From Sphingomonas sp. AOB5 (GTDB lineage Bacteria > Pseudomonadota > Alphaproteobacteria > Sphingomonadales > Sphingomonadaceae), in contig NZ_JARNTV010000038.1 in NCBI RefSeq assembly GCF_029433115.1, positions 1 to 38,721 on the forward strand: 38,721 bases of DNA. Direction: 5' to 3'. A program made the translations under genes and the position numbers. The notes beneath the pieces were generated by a model. It saw only the letters and a list, made by a program, of their open reading frames with translations, had not been told where the DNA came from and searched no databases. Positions 8,122 to 17,044 of the stretch are shown here, piece by piece. The first letter of the stretch is position 1; each line of letters starts with the position of its first letter.

Positions 8122-9653
8122 GCGACGACAATCGTCTCCGCCACATCCTGATCGTCGGTGGGGGCACCGCCGGATGGATGACCGCCGCGGCGCTGGCGCG
8201 CTTCCTGACCGACGGTTTCACCAAGGTGACGGTGATCGAATCCGAGGCGATCGGCACGGTCGGCGTGGGCGAATCCACCATCCCCCAGATCCGCATCTTC
8301 AACCGGCTGCTCGGCCTCGACGAGGATGATTTCGTCCGCAAGACCCAGGCGACGTTCAAGCTCGCGATCGAGTTCGTCGACTGGCGCCGCATCGGCGACC
8401 GATATTACCATCCGTTCGGACCCTATGGCGTCGATATGGGTGGCGTGTCGTTCCACGCCTTCTACCTGCGCGCGCTGGCCGAGGGGCATGGCGGAAAGCT
8501 CGACGAATATTCGCTCCAGGCGCTCGGCGCAGAGGACGCCAAATTCTCACGGCCGGTGCCCAATGCCGGCAATTCGCCGCTCGCCGATATCGCCTATGCC
8601 TTCCACTTCGACGCCAATCTCTACGCCAAATATCTCCGCGAATATTCCGAAGCGCGCGGCTTGAAGCGGGTCGAGGGCCGCATCGTCGAGGTCAGGCAGC
8701 ATCCCGAAACCGGCTTCGTCGAATCCGTGCTGACCGAAAGCGGCGAGACCATCGAGGCCGATTTCTACATCGATTGCAGTGGCTTCCGCGGCCTGCTGAT
8801 CGAACAGACGCTGAGCGCCGGTTACGAGGACTGGTCCGAGTGGCTGATGAACGACCGCGCGGTCGCGGTACCCTGCGAACTGGGTGGATCGCTGCGTCCC
8901 GTCACCCGCGCCACCGCACGTCCGGCGGGCTGGCAATGGCGCATTCCGCTCCAGCATCGCCTGGGCAACGGCCATGCCTATTCGTCGGCCCATATGAGCG
9001 ACGACGAGGCGACTGCGATCCTGCTCGACAATCTCGACGGCGCGCCGCTGGCCGATCCGTTCCGCCTGAAATTCACTGCCGGGCGACGCAAGAAGAGCTG
9101 GGACAAGAATGTCGTCGCCATCGGCCTGTCGGCGGGCTTCATGGAGCCGCTCGAATCCCAGAGCATTCATTTGATCCAGGTTGGTATCTCGCGCCTGATG
9201 ACTCTGCTGCCCACCCGCGCGATGGGGGAGGCGGAGATCGGCCTCTACAATCGCTGGATGACGTGGGAATATGAGAAGATCCGCGACTTCCTGATCCTGC
9301 ACTACAATGCGACCGAGCGCAGCGACACGCCCTATTGGGATCATTGCCGCACGATGCAGATCAGCGACTATCTCAAGGAGAAGATCGCGATCTTCAAATC
9401 CACCGGCCGCGTGTTCCGCGAGCATGACGAACTGTTCAACGACACCAGCTGGTATGCGGTGATGATGGGACAAGGGATCGCGCCGGGCCGTTACGACCCG
9501 GTGGTCGACGAAATGCCCGACGAGATGTTCCGCAGCCGCATGGCCGAGATCCGGCAGGTGACGCGCAACTCGGTCGACTGGATGCCGGGGCATTTCGAGT
9601 TCATCGAAAAGCATTGCAAGGCGCCGGAATTCGTGTGGCTGGGGCGGGGCTGA
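8118..9653 (+). CDS. Tryptophan-halogenase-family flavoprotein 4
   Basis: Last gene of the coupled halogenase operon, 511 aa. It keeps the FAD motif GGGTAGW (14-20), lysine K81 (ATFKLAIEF), WQWRIP (272-277) and glutamate E346 in EPLESQ. The start chosen (MSDDNRLRH) overlaps the previous stop by ATGA; a longer in-frame extension exists but only reads the preceding gene out of frame. After its stop come about 100 nt holding the operator and ribosome-binding site of the GH43 gene, so the glycosidases can be transcribed separately. Confidence 0.9.
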   Translation: MSDDNRLRHILIVGGGTAGWMTAAALARFLTDGFTKVTVIESEAIGTVGVGESTIPQIRIFNRLLGLDEDDFVRKTQATFKLAIEFVDWRRIGDRYYHPFGPYGVDMGGVSFHAFYLRALAEGHGGKLDEYSLQALGAEDAKFSRPVPNAGNSPLADIAYAFHFDANLYAKYLREYSEARGLKRVEGRIVEVRQHPETGFVESVLTESGETIEADFYIDCSGFRGLLIEQTLSAGYEDWSEWLMNDRAVAVPCELGGSLRPVTRATARPAGWQWRIPLQHRLGNGHAYSSAHMSDDEATAILLDNLDGAPLADPFRLKFTAGRRKKSWDKNVVAIGLSAGFMEPLESQSIHLIQVGISRLMTLLPTRAMGEAEIGLYNRWMTWEYEKIRDFLILHYNATERSDTPYWDHCRTMQISDYLKEKIAIFKSTGRVFREHDELFNDTSWYAVMMGQGIAPGRYDPVVDEMPDEMFRSRMAEIRQVTRNSVDWMPGHFEFIEKHCKAPEFVWLGRG

Positions 9654-9717
9654 GGCCCGTATCCTTCCAAGCGAGTCACTTCCTGACAACGCTGGACATC
9701 GGGCGGCCGCCTCGCCA

Positions 9718-9731
9718 TGATAGCGCTAACG
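9718..9731 (+). promoter_or_regulatory. LacI/XylR-type operator upstream of GH43
   Basis: TGATAGCGCTAACG carries the perfect core TAGCGCTA (9721-9728) and differs from TGNTAGCGCTANCA only at the last base. It lies 21 nt before the GH43 ATG, the same distance as at the TonB receptor. Confidence 0.72.
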
Positions 9732-9752
9732 AGAAATGCGGGAGAGATACCG

Positions 9753-11420
9753 ATGCGCAGCGCCCTGCTCGCCGCCACGATGCTGTTGGCTGCCACACCC
9801 GCCTTGGCGCAGACCGCCCGGTTCGACTGGTTCGATTACAAAGGCAGTGATCCCGTCGATGCCACGCTGGCGCCCGGTCCCGGCGACTATCGCAACCCGA
9901 TCCTCAGCGGTTTCTACCCGGACCCCAGCGTCACCCGCGTCGGCGACGATTTCTACCTCGTCACTTCCACCTTCAGCTATTTCCCCGGCATCCCGGTGTT
10001 CCACAGCAAGGATCTGGTGAACTGGACCCAGATCGGCAACGCGATCGACCGGCCCGGCCAGCTCGATTTCAAGAAGCTCGGCCTCTCGCGTGGCGTCTTC
10101 GCGCCGACGATCCAGCACAAGGACGGGACCTTCTACATCCTCAATACCTGCGTCGATTGCGGGTGGAATTTCGTGATCACCGCGAAGGATCCGGCGGGGC
10201 CATGGTCCGATCCGGTGTTCCTGCCCGATCTGAAATACGGCATCGATCCCTCGCTGTTCTTCGACGAGGACGGGCGCACCTGGATCATCAACAACGATAC
10301 GCCGGCCGGTCCGCCGCAATATGACGGGCACCGCGCGCTGTGGGTGCAGGAGTTCGACCTCAAGACGCTCAAGACCTTCGGCCCGCGCACGATGGTCGTC
10401 GATGGCGGGATCGACATCAGCACGAAGCCGGTGTGGATCGAGGGGCCACACATCTTCCGCAAGGACGGCTGGTATTATCTGAGCGCAGCGGAGGGCGGCA
10501 CCGCGGAGGGGCATAGCCAGGTTATCCTCCGCTCGAAGAACGTCACCGGACCCTACGTGCCCGGCCCGCGCAATCCGATGCTCACCCAACGCGATCTGCC
10601 GCGCGATCGTGCCCATCCGGTCACCTCGGCTGGGCATGCCCAGCTCGTCACTACGCCGGACGGCAAATGGTGGGCGACCTTCCTCGCGGTGCGCCCTTAC
10701 GAAGGCGATTTCTACAATACCGGGCGCGAGACGTTCCTGCTCCCGGTCGAGTGGCAGGATGGCTGGCCGACGATCCTCGAGCGCGGCAAGCCGATTCCCT
10801 ATGTTCATGCCCGGCCCGCGCTGCCCGTCCAGCCGAAGCGCGTCACCAGCGGCCCGATGCATGTCCGCGAGGCGTTCGACGGTCCGAAGCTCGGCCGCGA
10901 ATGGATGATGCTGCGCAACCCGCGGAGCAATTGGTTCGGTTTCGACAAGGGCGCGCTGGTCCTGACCGCGCGGCCCGATGGCCTTGGCGACAATGCCAAT
11001 CCCTCGTTCCTCGGCCGCCGCCAGCAGAACATGAATGCCACGGTCGAGACTGTCGTGCAGTTCACGCCTTCGAAGAATGGCGACCGCGCCGGTCTCGTGG
11101 CGCTGCAGAGTGACGACTATTGGGGGTTCGTCGGCATCGGCATGGAGGGCGGCAAACCGGTCCTGCTGGTCGAAGGCCGGGCAGGGGAGAAGGAACCCGC
11201 GGCGGGCCGTATCCTCGCCTCCGCTCCGCTGAACGCGAAGCCCGGCACGCCGGTCCGGCTGCGTATCGATGCCAGCGGCGCGCGCTATGAATTCGCCTAC
11301 ACGATCATGCCCGGCAAATGGACGCCGCTCGGCAGCATCGATGCGAAGAACTTCAGCACGAAGACCGCGGGTGGCTTTATCGGCACGACCTTCGGGCCGT
11401 ACGCGAAGTCGGGACAGTGA
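9753..11420 (+). CDS. Exported GH43 beta-xylosidase / arabinofuranosidase-like enzyme
   Basis: Glycoside hydrolase family 43, 555 aa, predicted to release xylose or arabinose from xylan oligosaccharides in the periplasm or outside. A signal peptide (LLAATMLLAATPALAQ) is cleaved near residue 20. The five-blade propeller shows the three acidic residues: general base D57 (FYPDPS), D165 (GIDPSLFFDEDG) and acid E230 (WIEGPHIF). After about residue 350 comes the beta-sandwich domain usual in the long GH43 proteins. The ATG at 9753 has GGAGAG 6 nt upstream; an earlier in-frame ATG at 9717 would begin inside the operator and spoil the signal peptide. Its TGA overlaps the next gene's ATG. Xylosidase versus arabinofuranosidase cannot be settled by eye. 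Confidence 0.9.
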   Translation: MRSALLAATMLLAATPALAQTARFDWFDYKGSDPVDATLAPGPGDYRNPILSGFYPDPSVTRVGDDFYLVTSTFSYFPGIPVFHSKDLVNWTQIGNAIDRPGQLDFKKLGLSRGVFAPTIQHKDGTFYILNTCVDCGWNFVITAKDPAGPWSDPVFLPDLKYGIDPSLFFDEDGRTWIINNDTPAGPPQYDGHRALWVQEFDLKTLKTFGPRTMVVDGGIDISTKPVWIEGPHIFRKDGWYYLSAAEGGTAEGHSQVILRSKNVTGPYVPGPRNPMLTQRDLPRDRAHPVTSAGHAQLVTTPDGKWWATFLAVRPYEGDFYNTGRETFLLPVEWQDGWPTILERGKPIPYVHARPALPVQPKRVTSGPMHVREAFDGPKLGREWMMLRNPRSNWFGFDKGALVLTARPDGLGDNANPSFLGRRQQNMNATVETVVQFTPSKNGDRAGLVALQSDDYWGFVGIGMEGGKPVLLVEGRAGEKEPAAGRILASAPLNAKPGTPVRLRIDASGARYEFAYTIMPGKWTPLGSIDAKNFSTKTAGGFIGTTFGPYAKSGQ

Positions 11421-13207
11421 TGCTGCGTCGTGTGGCGCCGCTGGCGCTGGCGATCCTGCTTGCCGGTGCAGCGGAGCCCGTCTCGCCGATCCGCCTGAAC
11501 CAGCTCGGCTTCGCACCGAACGGCCCCAAGCGCGCCATGCTCGCCAGCGATTCCACCAAGCCACTCGACTGGCAGCTCCGCGATGCGAGCGGCAAGGTCA
11601 TCCGCTCGGGCAAGACCATCGTCCATGGCGCCGATCCATTGGCGGGCGAGGCTGTCCACATCATCGACATTTCCGCCTTCACCTATCCGGGCAAGGGCTA
11701 CACGCTGCGCTCCGGCAGCTTTGTCAGCCGCCCGTTCGACATCGCGCCGAACACCCGCGGCAATCTCGCGAAGGACGCGCTCGCCTTCTTCTACCACCAG
11801 CGCGCGGGGGTCCCGATCGAGGCGCGCTATGTCGGCGCCAGATGGGCGCGCCCGGCGGGGCATGTCGTCGAGATCGCGCCCTGTTTCGCCGGCAAGGACC
11901 AGCGCGGCATCGTCTGGCCCGGCTGCGGCTACACGCTCGACGTGAAGGGCGGCTGGTACGATGCCGGCGATCACGGCAAATATGTCGTCAATGGCGGCAT
12001 TGCATTGTGGACGCTCCAGAACGCTTATGAGCATCTGAAAAGCCCCGCCTTCGCCGACGGCAAGCTGCCGATCCCCGAGGCCGGGAACGGCGTGAACGAC
12101 CTGCTCGACGAAGCGCGGTTCGAGATGGAATTCATGCTCGCCATGCAGGTGCCGCAGGGCACCAGGGCGCTGCTTCCCGTCGGCCATTTCGCGCGCGGTG
12201 CCAGCGTCACCCTCACCGAGGTCGACGCCTCGGGTATGGCCCATCTGAAGGTCGCCGACCGCAACTGGACCGCGCTGCCGATGCGCCCGGCGGACGACAA
12301 GGAGGATCGCCTCCTCTATCCGCCCACAATCTCGGCGACGCTCAATCTCGCCGCCACCGCCGGGCAATGCGCGCGGATCTGGAAGGGGATCGACGATGCC
12401 TTTGCCGCGCGCTGCCTCACCGCCGCGCGGCGTGCCTGGGATGCGGCGAAGCGCAACCCGGAGATCTATGCGACCGGCGATTTCACCGGCAGTGGTGGTT
12501 ATGGCGACAATGACGTCTCGGACGAATTCTACTGGGCTGCGGCCGAGCTGTTCGCCACGACAGGCGCAGCCGAGTTCGGTGATTTCGTGCGCAAGTCGCC
12601 GCATCATGGCGCCGATACCGGCGAACCCGGCTGGCCGCGCACCGCGGCGCTCGGCACCATCGCGCTGGCCACGCTGCCGGAGGCTTCACCCGAGCGCGAC
12701 ACCGCGCGCGCCGCGCTGATCAAACTCGCGGATCGCTTCGCGGCCGTGCGCGAGCGGACCGGCTATCGCATCCCCTATGTGCCGTCCGGCTACCCTTGGG
12801 GATCGACATCGAACCTGATGAACCGCGCGATCGTGCTGGCCTATGCCTTCGACTTCACCCGCGACGCGAAATATCGCCACGCGGTGGTCGATGCGATGGA
12901 CTATCTGCTCGGCCGCAACCCGCTCGATCAATCCTATGTCAGCGGTTATGGCGCGCGGCCGATGGCGCATCCGCACCATCGCTTCTGGGCACCCTCGCTC
13001 GATCCCGCGCTGCCCGGGCCGCCGCCCGGCGTACTGTCGGGCGGACCCAATTCCACCGGCATGGCCGATCCGGTGGCGCAGGCGATGAAGGGCAGGTGTG
13101 CGCCGATGCGCTGCTATGCCGACGATGTGAACGCCTATGCGCTGAACGAAGTCGCGATCAACTGGAACGCGCCTTTGTTCTGGGTCGCCGCCTGGCTGGA
13201 CCGGTAG
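11420..13207 (+). CDS. Exported GH9 glycoside hydrolase with N-terminal Ig-like domain
   Basis: GH9 family, 595 aa, starting at an ATG that overlaps the GH43 stop by one base (TGATG). A short signal peptide (LALAILLAGAAEP) is followed by a CelD_N-type Ig-like domain (about 22-110; IRLNQLGFAPNGPKRA) and the alpha/alpha-barrel. The catalytic aspartates sit in WYDAGDHGKY (D181, D184) and the acid in NEVAINWNAPLFW (E577). GH9 enzymes are mostly endo-beta-1,4-glucanases; some act on other beta-glucans or from chain ends. Its coupling to a xylan-type GH43 suggests that the natural substrate is a mixed hemicellulose or cellulose-associated xylan. Specificity is inferred from family and context only. 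Confidence 0.9.
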   Translation: MLRRVAPLALAILLAGAAEPVSPIRLNQLGFAPNGPKRAMLASDSTKPLDWQLRDASGKVIRSGKTIVHGADPLAGEAVHIIDISAFTYPGKGYTLRSGSFVSRPFDIAPNTRGNLAKDALAFFYHQRAGVPIEARYVGARWARPAGHVVEIAPCFAGKDQRGIVWPGCGYTLDVKGGWYDAGDHGKYVVNGGIALWTLQNAYEHLKSPAFADGKLPIPEAGNGVNDLLDEARFEMEFMLAMQVPQGTRALLPVGHFARGASVTLTEVDASGMAHLKVADRNWTALPMRPADDKEDRLLYPPTISATLNLAATAGQCARIWKGIDDAFAARCLTAARRAWDAAKRNPEIYATGDFTGSGGYGDNDVSDEFYWAAAELFATTGAAEFGDFVRKSPHHGADTGEPGWPRTAALGTIALATLPEASPERDTARAALIKLADRFAAVRERTGYRIPYVPSGYPWGSTSNLMNRAIVLAYAFDFTRDAKYRHAVVDAMDYLLGRNPLDQSYVSGYGARPMAHPHHRFWAPSLDPALPGPPPGVLSGGPNSTGMADPVAQAMKGRCAPMRCYADDVNAYALNEVAINWNAPLFWVAAWLDR

Positions 13208-13226
13208 GGGAGGCGTAAGCCTCCCC
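13207..13226. terminator. Hairpin between convergent GH9 and GH3 genes
   Basis: GGGGAGGC (13207-13214), loop GTAA and GCCTCCCC (13219-13226) form a perfect 8-bp stem starting at the last base of the GH9 stop and just below the GH3 stop. There is no T-tract on either side, so it may be a weak bidirectional terminator or a 3'-end stabiliser. Confidence 0.5.
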
Positions 13227-13234
13227 CGTGGGCC

Positions 13235-15658
13235 TTAGTTCACGGTCAGCTTGCTGCTCTTCAAATCCACCGAATTCGGACCCGCCGAAATGGTGAAGGT
13301 GCCCGGCTCGACCACGCGCTTCATCTCGACATTGTAGAAGCTCAGGTCGCGCGGCGTCAGGGTGAAGGTCACCGTGCGCGTTTCGCCGGGCTTCAGCGTG
13401 ACGCGCTGGAAATGCTTCAGCTCGATCACCGGCCGGGTGATGCTGGCTTCGTCGTCGCGGACATAGAGCTGGACCACCTCGTCGCCTTCGCGCTTTCCGG
13501 TATTGGTCACGTCGACCGACACGTTCACGCTGTCGCTGATGCCGATCGAACTGCTCGCCAGTTTCGGCGCCGACATCTCGAACGTGGTGTAGGACAGGCC
13601 ATAGCCGAACGGGTAGAGCGGCTTGGTCTCGCCGAACAGGTAGCCGCGCCGCGCGGTCGGCTTGTGGTTGTAGAACATCGGCAGCTGGCCCACATCGCGC
13701 GCGATGGTGACCGGCAGCTTGCCGCCCGGATTGTACCGTCCGAAGATCACGTCGCCCAGCGCGTTCCCGGTCTCCTGACCCAGATACCAGCCCTCGATCA
13801 GCGCGGGCGCGTTCGCCGCCAGATAGTTGACCGAATAGGGCCGTCCGTTGAGCAGCACCACGACCACCGGCTTGCCCAGCGCGATCAGTTCCTGCGCCAG
13901 CCGGTCCTGCGGCCCGACCAGATCGAGCGTGTCCATATCGCCCAGATGGTTGTCGGCCCATGCCTCGCGGCTCAGCGCCTCGTTACCGCCCAGCACCAGC
14001 ACGATGACGTCGGCATTCTTGGCGGTCTCGAGAGCTTCGGCGCGGAGGCGGTCGTTAGTCGCGGTCGGGGTCAGCTCCACCTTGTCCTGCGCCCAGACGC
14101 GATGCTCGGTGATGCGCACCCCTTCGGAATAATCGACCTGGAACTTGCCCTTGCCCTCGGTCTCCATCGCTTCCAGCACGCTAACGACATGGGTCGGCAC
14201 ATCCGAATAACCGCCGATCGGCGTGTCCTTCGCGTGCGTCCCGATCACCGCCATGCGGCGGATGCCGGTGACGTTGAGCGGCAGCAGGCCGTTCGCGTTG
14301 CGCAGCAGCACGATCGATTCCCGCGCCGATTGCCGCGCCAGCGCGATCGCATCGGGCGTGGCGGTCTTCTTCGCCGCGGTGCGGATATCGGCATAGGGGT
14401 TCTCGAACAGCCCTGCCTGGAACTTCATCGTCAGCACGCGGCGCACCGCGACGTTGATCTGTGCCTCGCTCACCCGGCCCTCACGGACCAGTGCGGCGAG
14501 ATTGTTGAACGCCTCGCCATCGGGCGTCTCGACATCGACGCCGGCGTCGAGCGCGCGCACCGCGGCTTCCTTGACGTTGCCGAACATGCGGTGCCGCGTG
14601 ACGGTCTCGCGGATCGCGAAATAATCGCTGACCACCGCGCCCTTGAAGCCCCATTCGCCGCGCAGCACGTCAGTCAGCAGCCAGCGGTTCACATGGCTGG
14701 GGATGCCGTCGATCTCGTTGTACGAAGCCATCACCGACATCACCGGAAGTTCCTTCACCGCGCGCTCGAACGGCGGGAAGAAATTCTCGCGCAGCTCGCG
14801 CTCGCTGATCTGGGCCGGGCCGACATTGGTGCCGTTCTCGGGCTGGCCGTGGCCGGTCATGTGCTTCAGCGTGACGAACACCTTGTCGGGCGCCAGCGGC
14901 AGGGTGGTGCCCTGAAAGCCGCGGATCGCGGCAAGGCCCATCTCGCTGACCAGATGCGGGTCCTCGCCATAGGTCTCCTCGATCCGGCCCCAGCGCGGAT
15001 CGCGGGCAATGTCGACGACCGGGGCGAGCACCAGATTGGCGCCGCGTGCGCGGGCCTCTCGCGCCGCGACGGTGAACACCTGTTCGACCATCTTCGGGTT
15101 CCAGCTGCTCGCCAGCGCGATGGATTGCGGGAAGCTGGTGGCGCCCGGGGCGACCAGACCGTGCAGCGCCTCCTCATGCATGAACATCGGGATGCCGAGA
15201 CGGGTATTCTCCACCGCCCATTTCTGTGCGGCGTTGATGTAGCGGGCGGTCTCCTCCGGGTTGCGATTGCCGATGCCGGCGGCTGCGCCCGCGCTGCCCG
15301 GGGCAGGCGGCGTCACGCCGCGACGGTCCGACGGGCGCGAGATCATGCCGAGGCCGTTGGGGAAGGCTGCGCTGGCCTTTGCCGGGTCGAAATCGCCGTT
15401 CGGGGTCTGGATGCGGTCCTTATGCTCCCAGATCGACACGAGCTGCGCGATCCGTTCCTCCAGCGTCATCCGGCTCAGCAGGTCCTCGACGCGGACCTCC
15501 ACCGGCTGCGATGCGTCCTTGTAGAGCGGAACGCCGGCCTTGTTGCTGGCCTGAGCCTGGGCAGGGGCGGGCATCCATGCCGGGGCCATGGCGAGTGCTG
15601 CGATGGCAGCGAAGCAGGCAAGGCGGGCGCGGCGGCGGGCGTGGCCGGAAACGGTCAT
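13235..15658 (-). CDS. Exported GH3 beta-glucosidase / beta-xylosidase
   Basis: Glycoside hydrolase family 3, 807 aa, BglX-like layout. Signal peptide (ACFAAIAALAMAPAW, cleaved after about AQA, residue 36), N-terminal TIM barrel, alpha/beta sandwich and a C-terminal fibronectin-III-like domain (about 700-800, GKREGDEVVQLYVRD). The nucleophile is D345 in AVVSDYFAI; substrate-binding motifs DPRWGR and LKHMTGHG are present. It should remove terminal glucose or xylose from beta-linked oligosaccharides in the periplasm. The ATG has AGGAGAGG just upstream. The gene is divergent from the LacI regulator and has the best promoter-operator arrangement in the window. Confidence 0.92.
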   Translation of the reverse strand: MTVSGHARRRARLACFAAIAALAMAPAWMPAPAQAQASNKAGVPLYKDASQPVEVRVEDLLSRMTLEERIAQLVSIWEHKDRIQTPNGDFDPAKASAAFPNGLGMISRPSDRRGVTPPAPGSAGAAAGIGNRNPEETARYINAAQKWAVENTRLGIPMFMHEEALHGLVAPGATSFPQSIALASSWNPKMVEQVFTVAAREARARGANLVLAPVVDIARDPRWGRIEETYGEDPHLVSEMGLAAIRGFQGTTLPLAPDKVFVTLKHMTGHGQPENGTNVGPAQISERELRENFFPPFERAVKELPVMSVMASYNEIDGIPSHVNRWLLTDVLRGEWGFKGAVVSDYFAIRETVTRHRMFGNVKEAAVRALDAGVDVETPDGEAFNNLAALVREGRVSEAQINVAVRRVLTMKFQAGLFENPYADIRTAAKKTATPDAIALARQSARESIVLLRNANGLLPLNVTGIRRMAVIGTHAKDTPIGGYSDVPTHVVSVLEAMETEGKGKFQVDYSEGVRITEHRVWAQDKVELTPTATNDRLRAEALETAKNADVIVLVLGGNEALSREAWADNHLGDMDTLDLVGPQDRLAQELIALGKPVVVVLLNGRPYSVNYLAANAPALIEGWYLGQETGNALGDVIFGRYNPGGKLPVTIARDVGQLPMFYNHKPTARRGYLFGETKPLYPFGYGLSYTTFEMSAPKLASSSIGISDSVNVSVDVTNTGKREGDEVVQLYVRDDEASITRPVIELKHFQRVTLKPGETRTVTFTLTPRDLSFYNVEMKRVVEPGTFTISAGPNSVDLKSSKLTVN

Positions 15659-15713
15659 GGAATTCCTCTCCTGAATGCGGCGCTGGTGCCGTCTCTGATC
15701 CTGTGGATCGTTA

Positions 15714-15755
15714 TGGTAGCGCTATCAACTATAGATGGCAGCGCAGCCGGGTCAA
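15714..15755 (-). promoter_or_regulatory. GH3 promoter with LacI/XylR-type operator
   Basis: On the minus strand TTGACC (15750-15755), a 16-nt spacer and TATAGT (15728-15733) form a good sigma-70-type promoter. The operator TGGTAGCGCTATCA (15714-15727 on the plus strand) follows at once, covering the expected start of transcription. It is the exact reverse complement of the xylX operator. Being in the GH3-regulator gap, it may also give autoregulation. Confidence 0.8.
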
Positions 15756-15832
15756 CTCGGACAAGCCGGTTTCCCAACTTTATTGCATTCTCGGAGAGCG
15801 GCTCTTATTCCCCGCGCAGGAGGGCGATTTTC

Positions 15833-16897
15833 TTGAGCAAACCGAGCCGGCGTAGCCGAGGTACCGTTACCGTGCAGGATGTCGCGCGGGCGGCAGGCGT
15901 GTCGGCGATGACCGTTTCGAGGGTTGTCAACGGCGGATCGAACGTGCGCGCCACGACCAAGGCGGCGGTGCTCGAAGCGATCGAGAAGCTCAACTATTCG
16001 CCGAACAGCGCCGCGCGCAGTCTGGCCGCGGGCGAGGCGACGCAGATCGGCCTGCTCTATTCCAATCCCTCGGCAGCGTATCTCTCGCAGTTCCTGATCG
16101 GTGCCCTGGCCGCGGCCCGCCGCGCCGGTTGCCATCTGGTGCTGGAGGCTTGCGAGGGCGAGCGCGCCGACGAACAGGCCGAGGCCACGCGCCAGTTCGC
16201 TTCGACGTCGGTCGAAGGCGTGATCCTGCCGCCGCCGCTGTCAGAAGCCGCGCCGGTCCGTGCCGAACTCGAAGCTGCGGGCATCCCCTGGGTGTCGGTT
16301 GCGATGGGCCTGCCGCCCGAGAACAGCCTGAACGTCCGCATCGACGATTTTGGCGCCGCCTCGGCGATGACGCGGCACCTGATCGATCTCGGCCATCGCC
16401 GGATCGGCTTCATTCGCGGCAATCCGAACCAGAGTTCGTCTGCCGAGCGCTATCGCGGCTTCGTCGCGGCGCTGGAGCATGCTGGTCTCGACCTGAAGGA
16501 AATGCCGGTCGAGCAGGGCTATTTCACCTTCCGCTCGGGCATCGTCGCGACCGAGCGGCTGCTCGACCGCAAGGACCCGCCAACCGCGATCTTTGCCTCG
16601 AACGACGACATGGCCGCCGCCGCAGTGGGGGTCGCGCACCGCCGCGGGCTGCACGTGCCGCAGGACCTGACCATTGTCGGCTTCGACGATACCCAGCTCG
16701 CCACGACCGTGTGGCCCGAACTGACCACGATCCGCCAGCCGACCGCGGCGATGGCCGAAACCGCGCTCAACTTGCTGCTGGCCAGCCTGCGCACCCAGCG
16801 CATGCCCGACGGATCGGATCAGGACGAACAGATCCTCGACTACGAACTGATCGTGCGCGAATCCTCCGGGCCGCCGCCTGCTGCGAAGCGCGGCTAG
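15833..16897 (+). CDS. LacI-family transcriptional regulator (candidate XylR)
   Basis: LacI/GalR repressor, 354 aa. The helix-turn-helix and hinge occupy about residues 11-65 (TVQDVARAAGVSAMTVSRVVNG, then NYSPNSAARSLA); a periplasmic-binding-protein-like sensor domain follows (IGLLYSNPSAAYLSQ, ASNDDMAAAAVG, LTIVGFDDTQLATTVWPELT). The start is TTG at 15833: AGGAGGG (15818-15824) lies 8 nt before it and no suitable ATG is nearby. It is divergent from GH3 and upstream of the sugar porter. Given the repeated LacI-type palindrome in the surrounding promoters it is the natural candidate to bind them, with xylose or a xylo-oligosaccharide as inducer. That assignment is inferred; it could also respond to another sugar. 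Confidence 0.9.
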   Translation: MSKPSRRSRGTVTVQDVARAAGVSAMTVSRVVNGGSNVRATTKAAVLEAIEKLNYSPNSAARSLAAGEATQIGLLYSNPSAAYLSQFLIGALAAARRAGCHLVLEACEGERADEQAEATRQFASTSVEGVILPPPLSEAAPVRAELEAAGIPWVSVAMGLPPENSLNVRIDDFGAASAMTRHLIDLGHRRIGFIRGNPNQSSSAERYRGFVAALEHAGLDLKEMPVEQGYFTFRSGIVATERLLDRKDPPTAIFASNDDMAAAAVGVAHRRGLHVPQDLTIVGFDDTQLATTVWPELTTIRQPTAAMAETALNLLLASLRTQRMPDGSDQDEQILDYELIVRESSGPPPAAKRG

Positions 16898-16993
16898 CCG
16901 TTTCCCTTCGCCTTTTCGCGGATTCAATCGGCCTGAGGATAGGGTGCCGGTCTAGCGTCGGAAGCGGCTTGCTTTTCCTTGGATAGGCCGTAC

Positions 16994-17007
16994 CGTTACC
17001 GCTAACA
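16994..17007 (+). promoter_or_regulatory. Imperfect LacI/XylR-type operator upstream of the sugar porter
   Basis: CGTTACCGCTAACA matches TGNTAGCGCTANCA at all but two fixed positions; GTTACCGCTAAC is one base away from a perfect 12-bp palindrome. It lies 37 nt before the porter ATG, upstream of the GAGGAGAGGGG ribosome-binding site. Confidence 0.5.
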
Positions 17008-17044
17008 CGCCCGGCGATACGGGCTGAGGAGAGGGGACTCGCAA

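Noticed and set aside
3690..9653. Halogenated natural-product biosynthetic cluster
   Set aside because: No NRPS, PKS, indole or pyrrole pathway, carrier protein or resistance gene lies nearby; regulation and neighbours are those of sugar use.
13412..15832. N-terminal 800 residues of a long plus-strand frame that ends in the LacI regulator
   Set aside because: Antisense of GH3 running in frame into the regulator. The real start is the TTG at 15833 with AGGAGGG before it; no fusion protein is credible.
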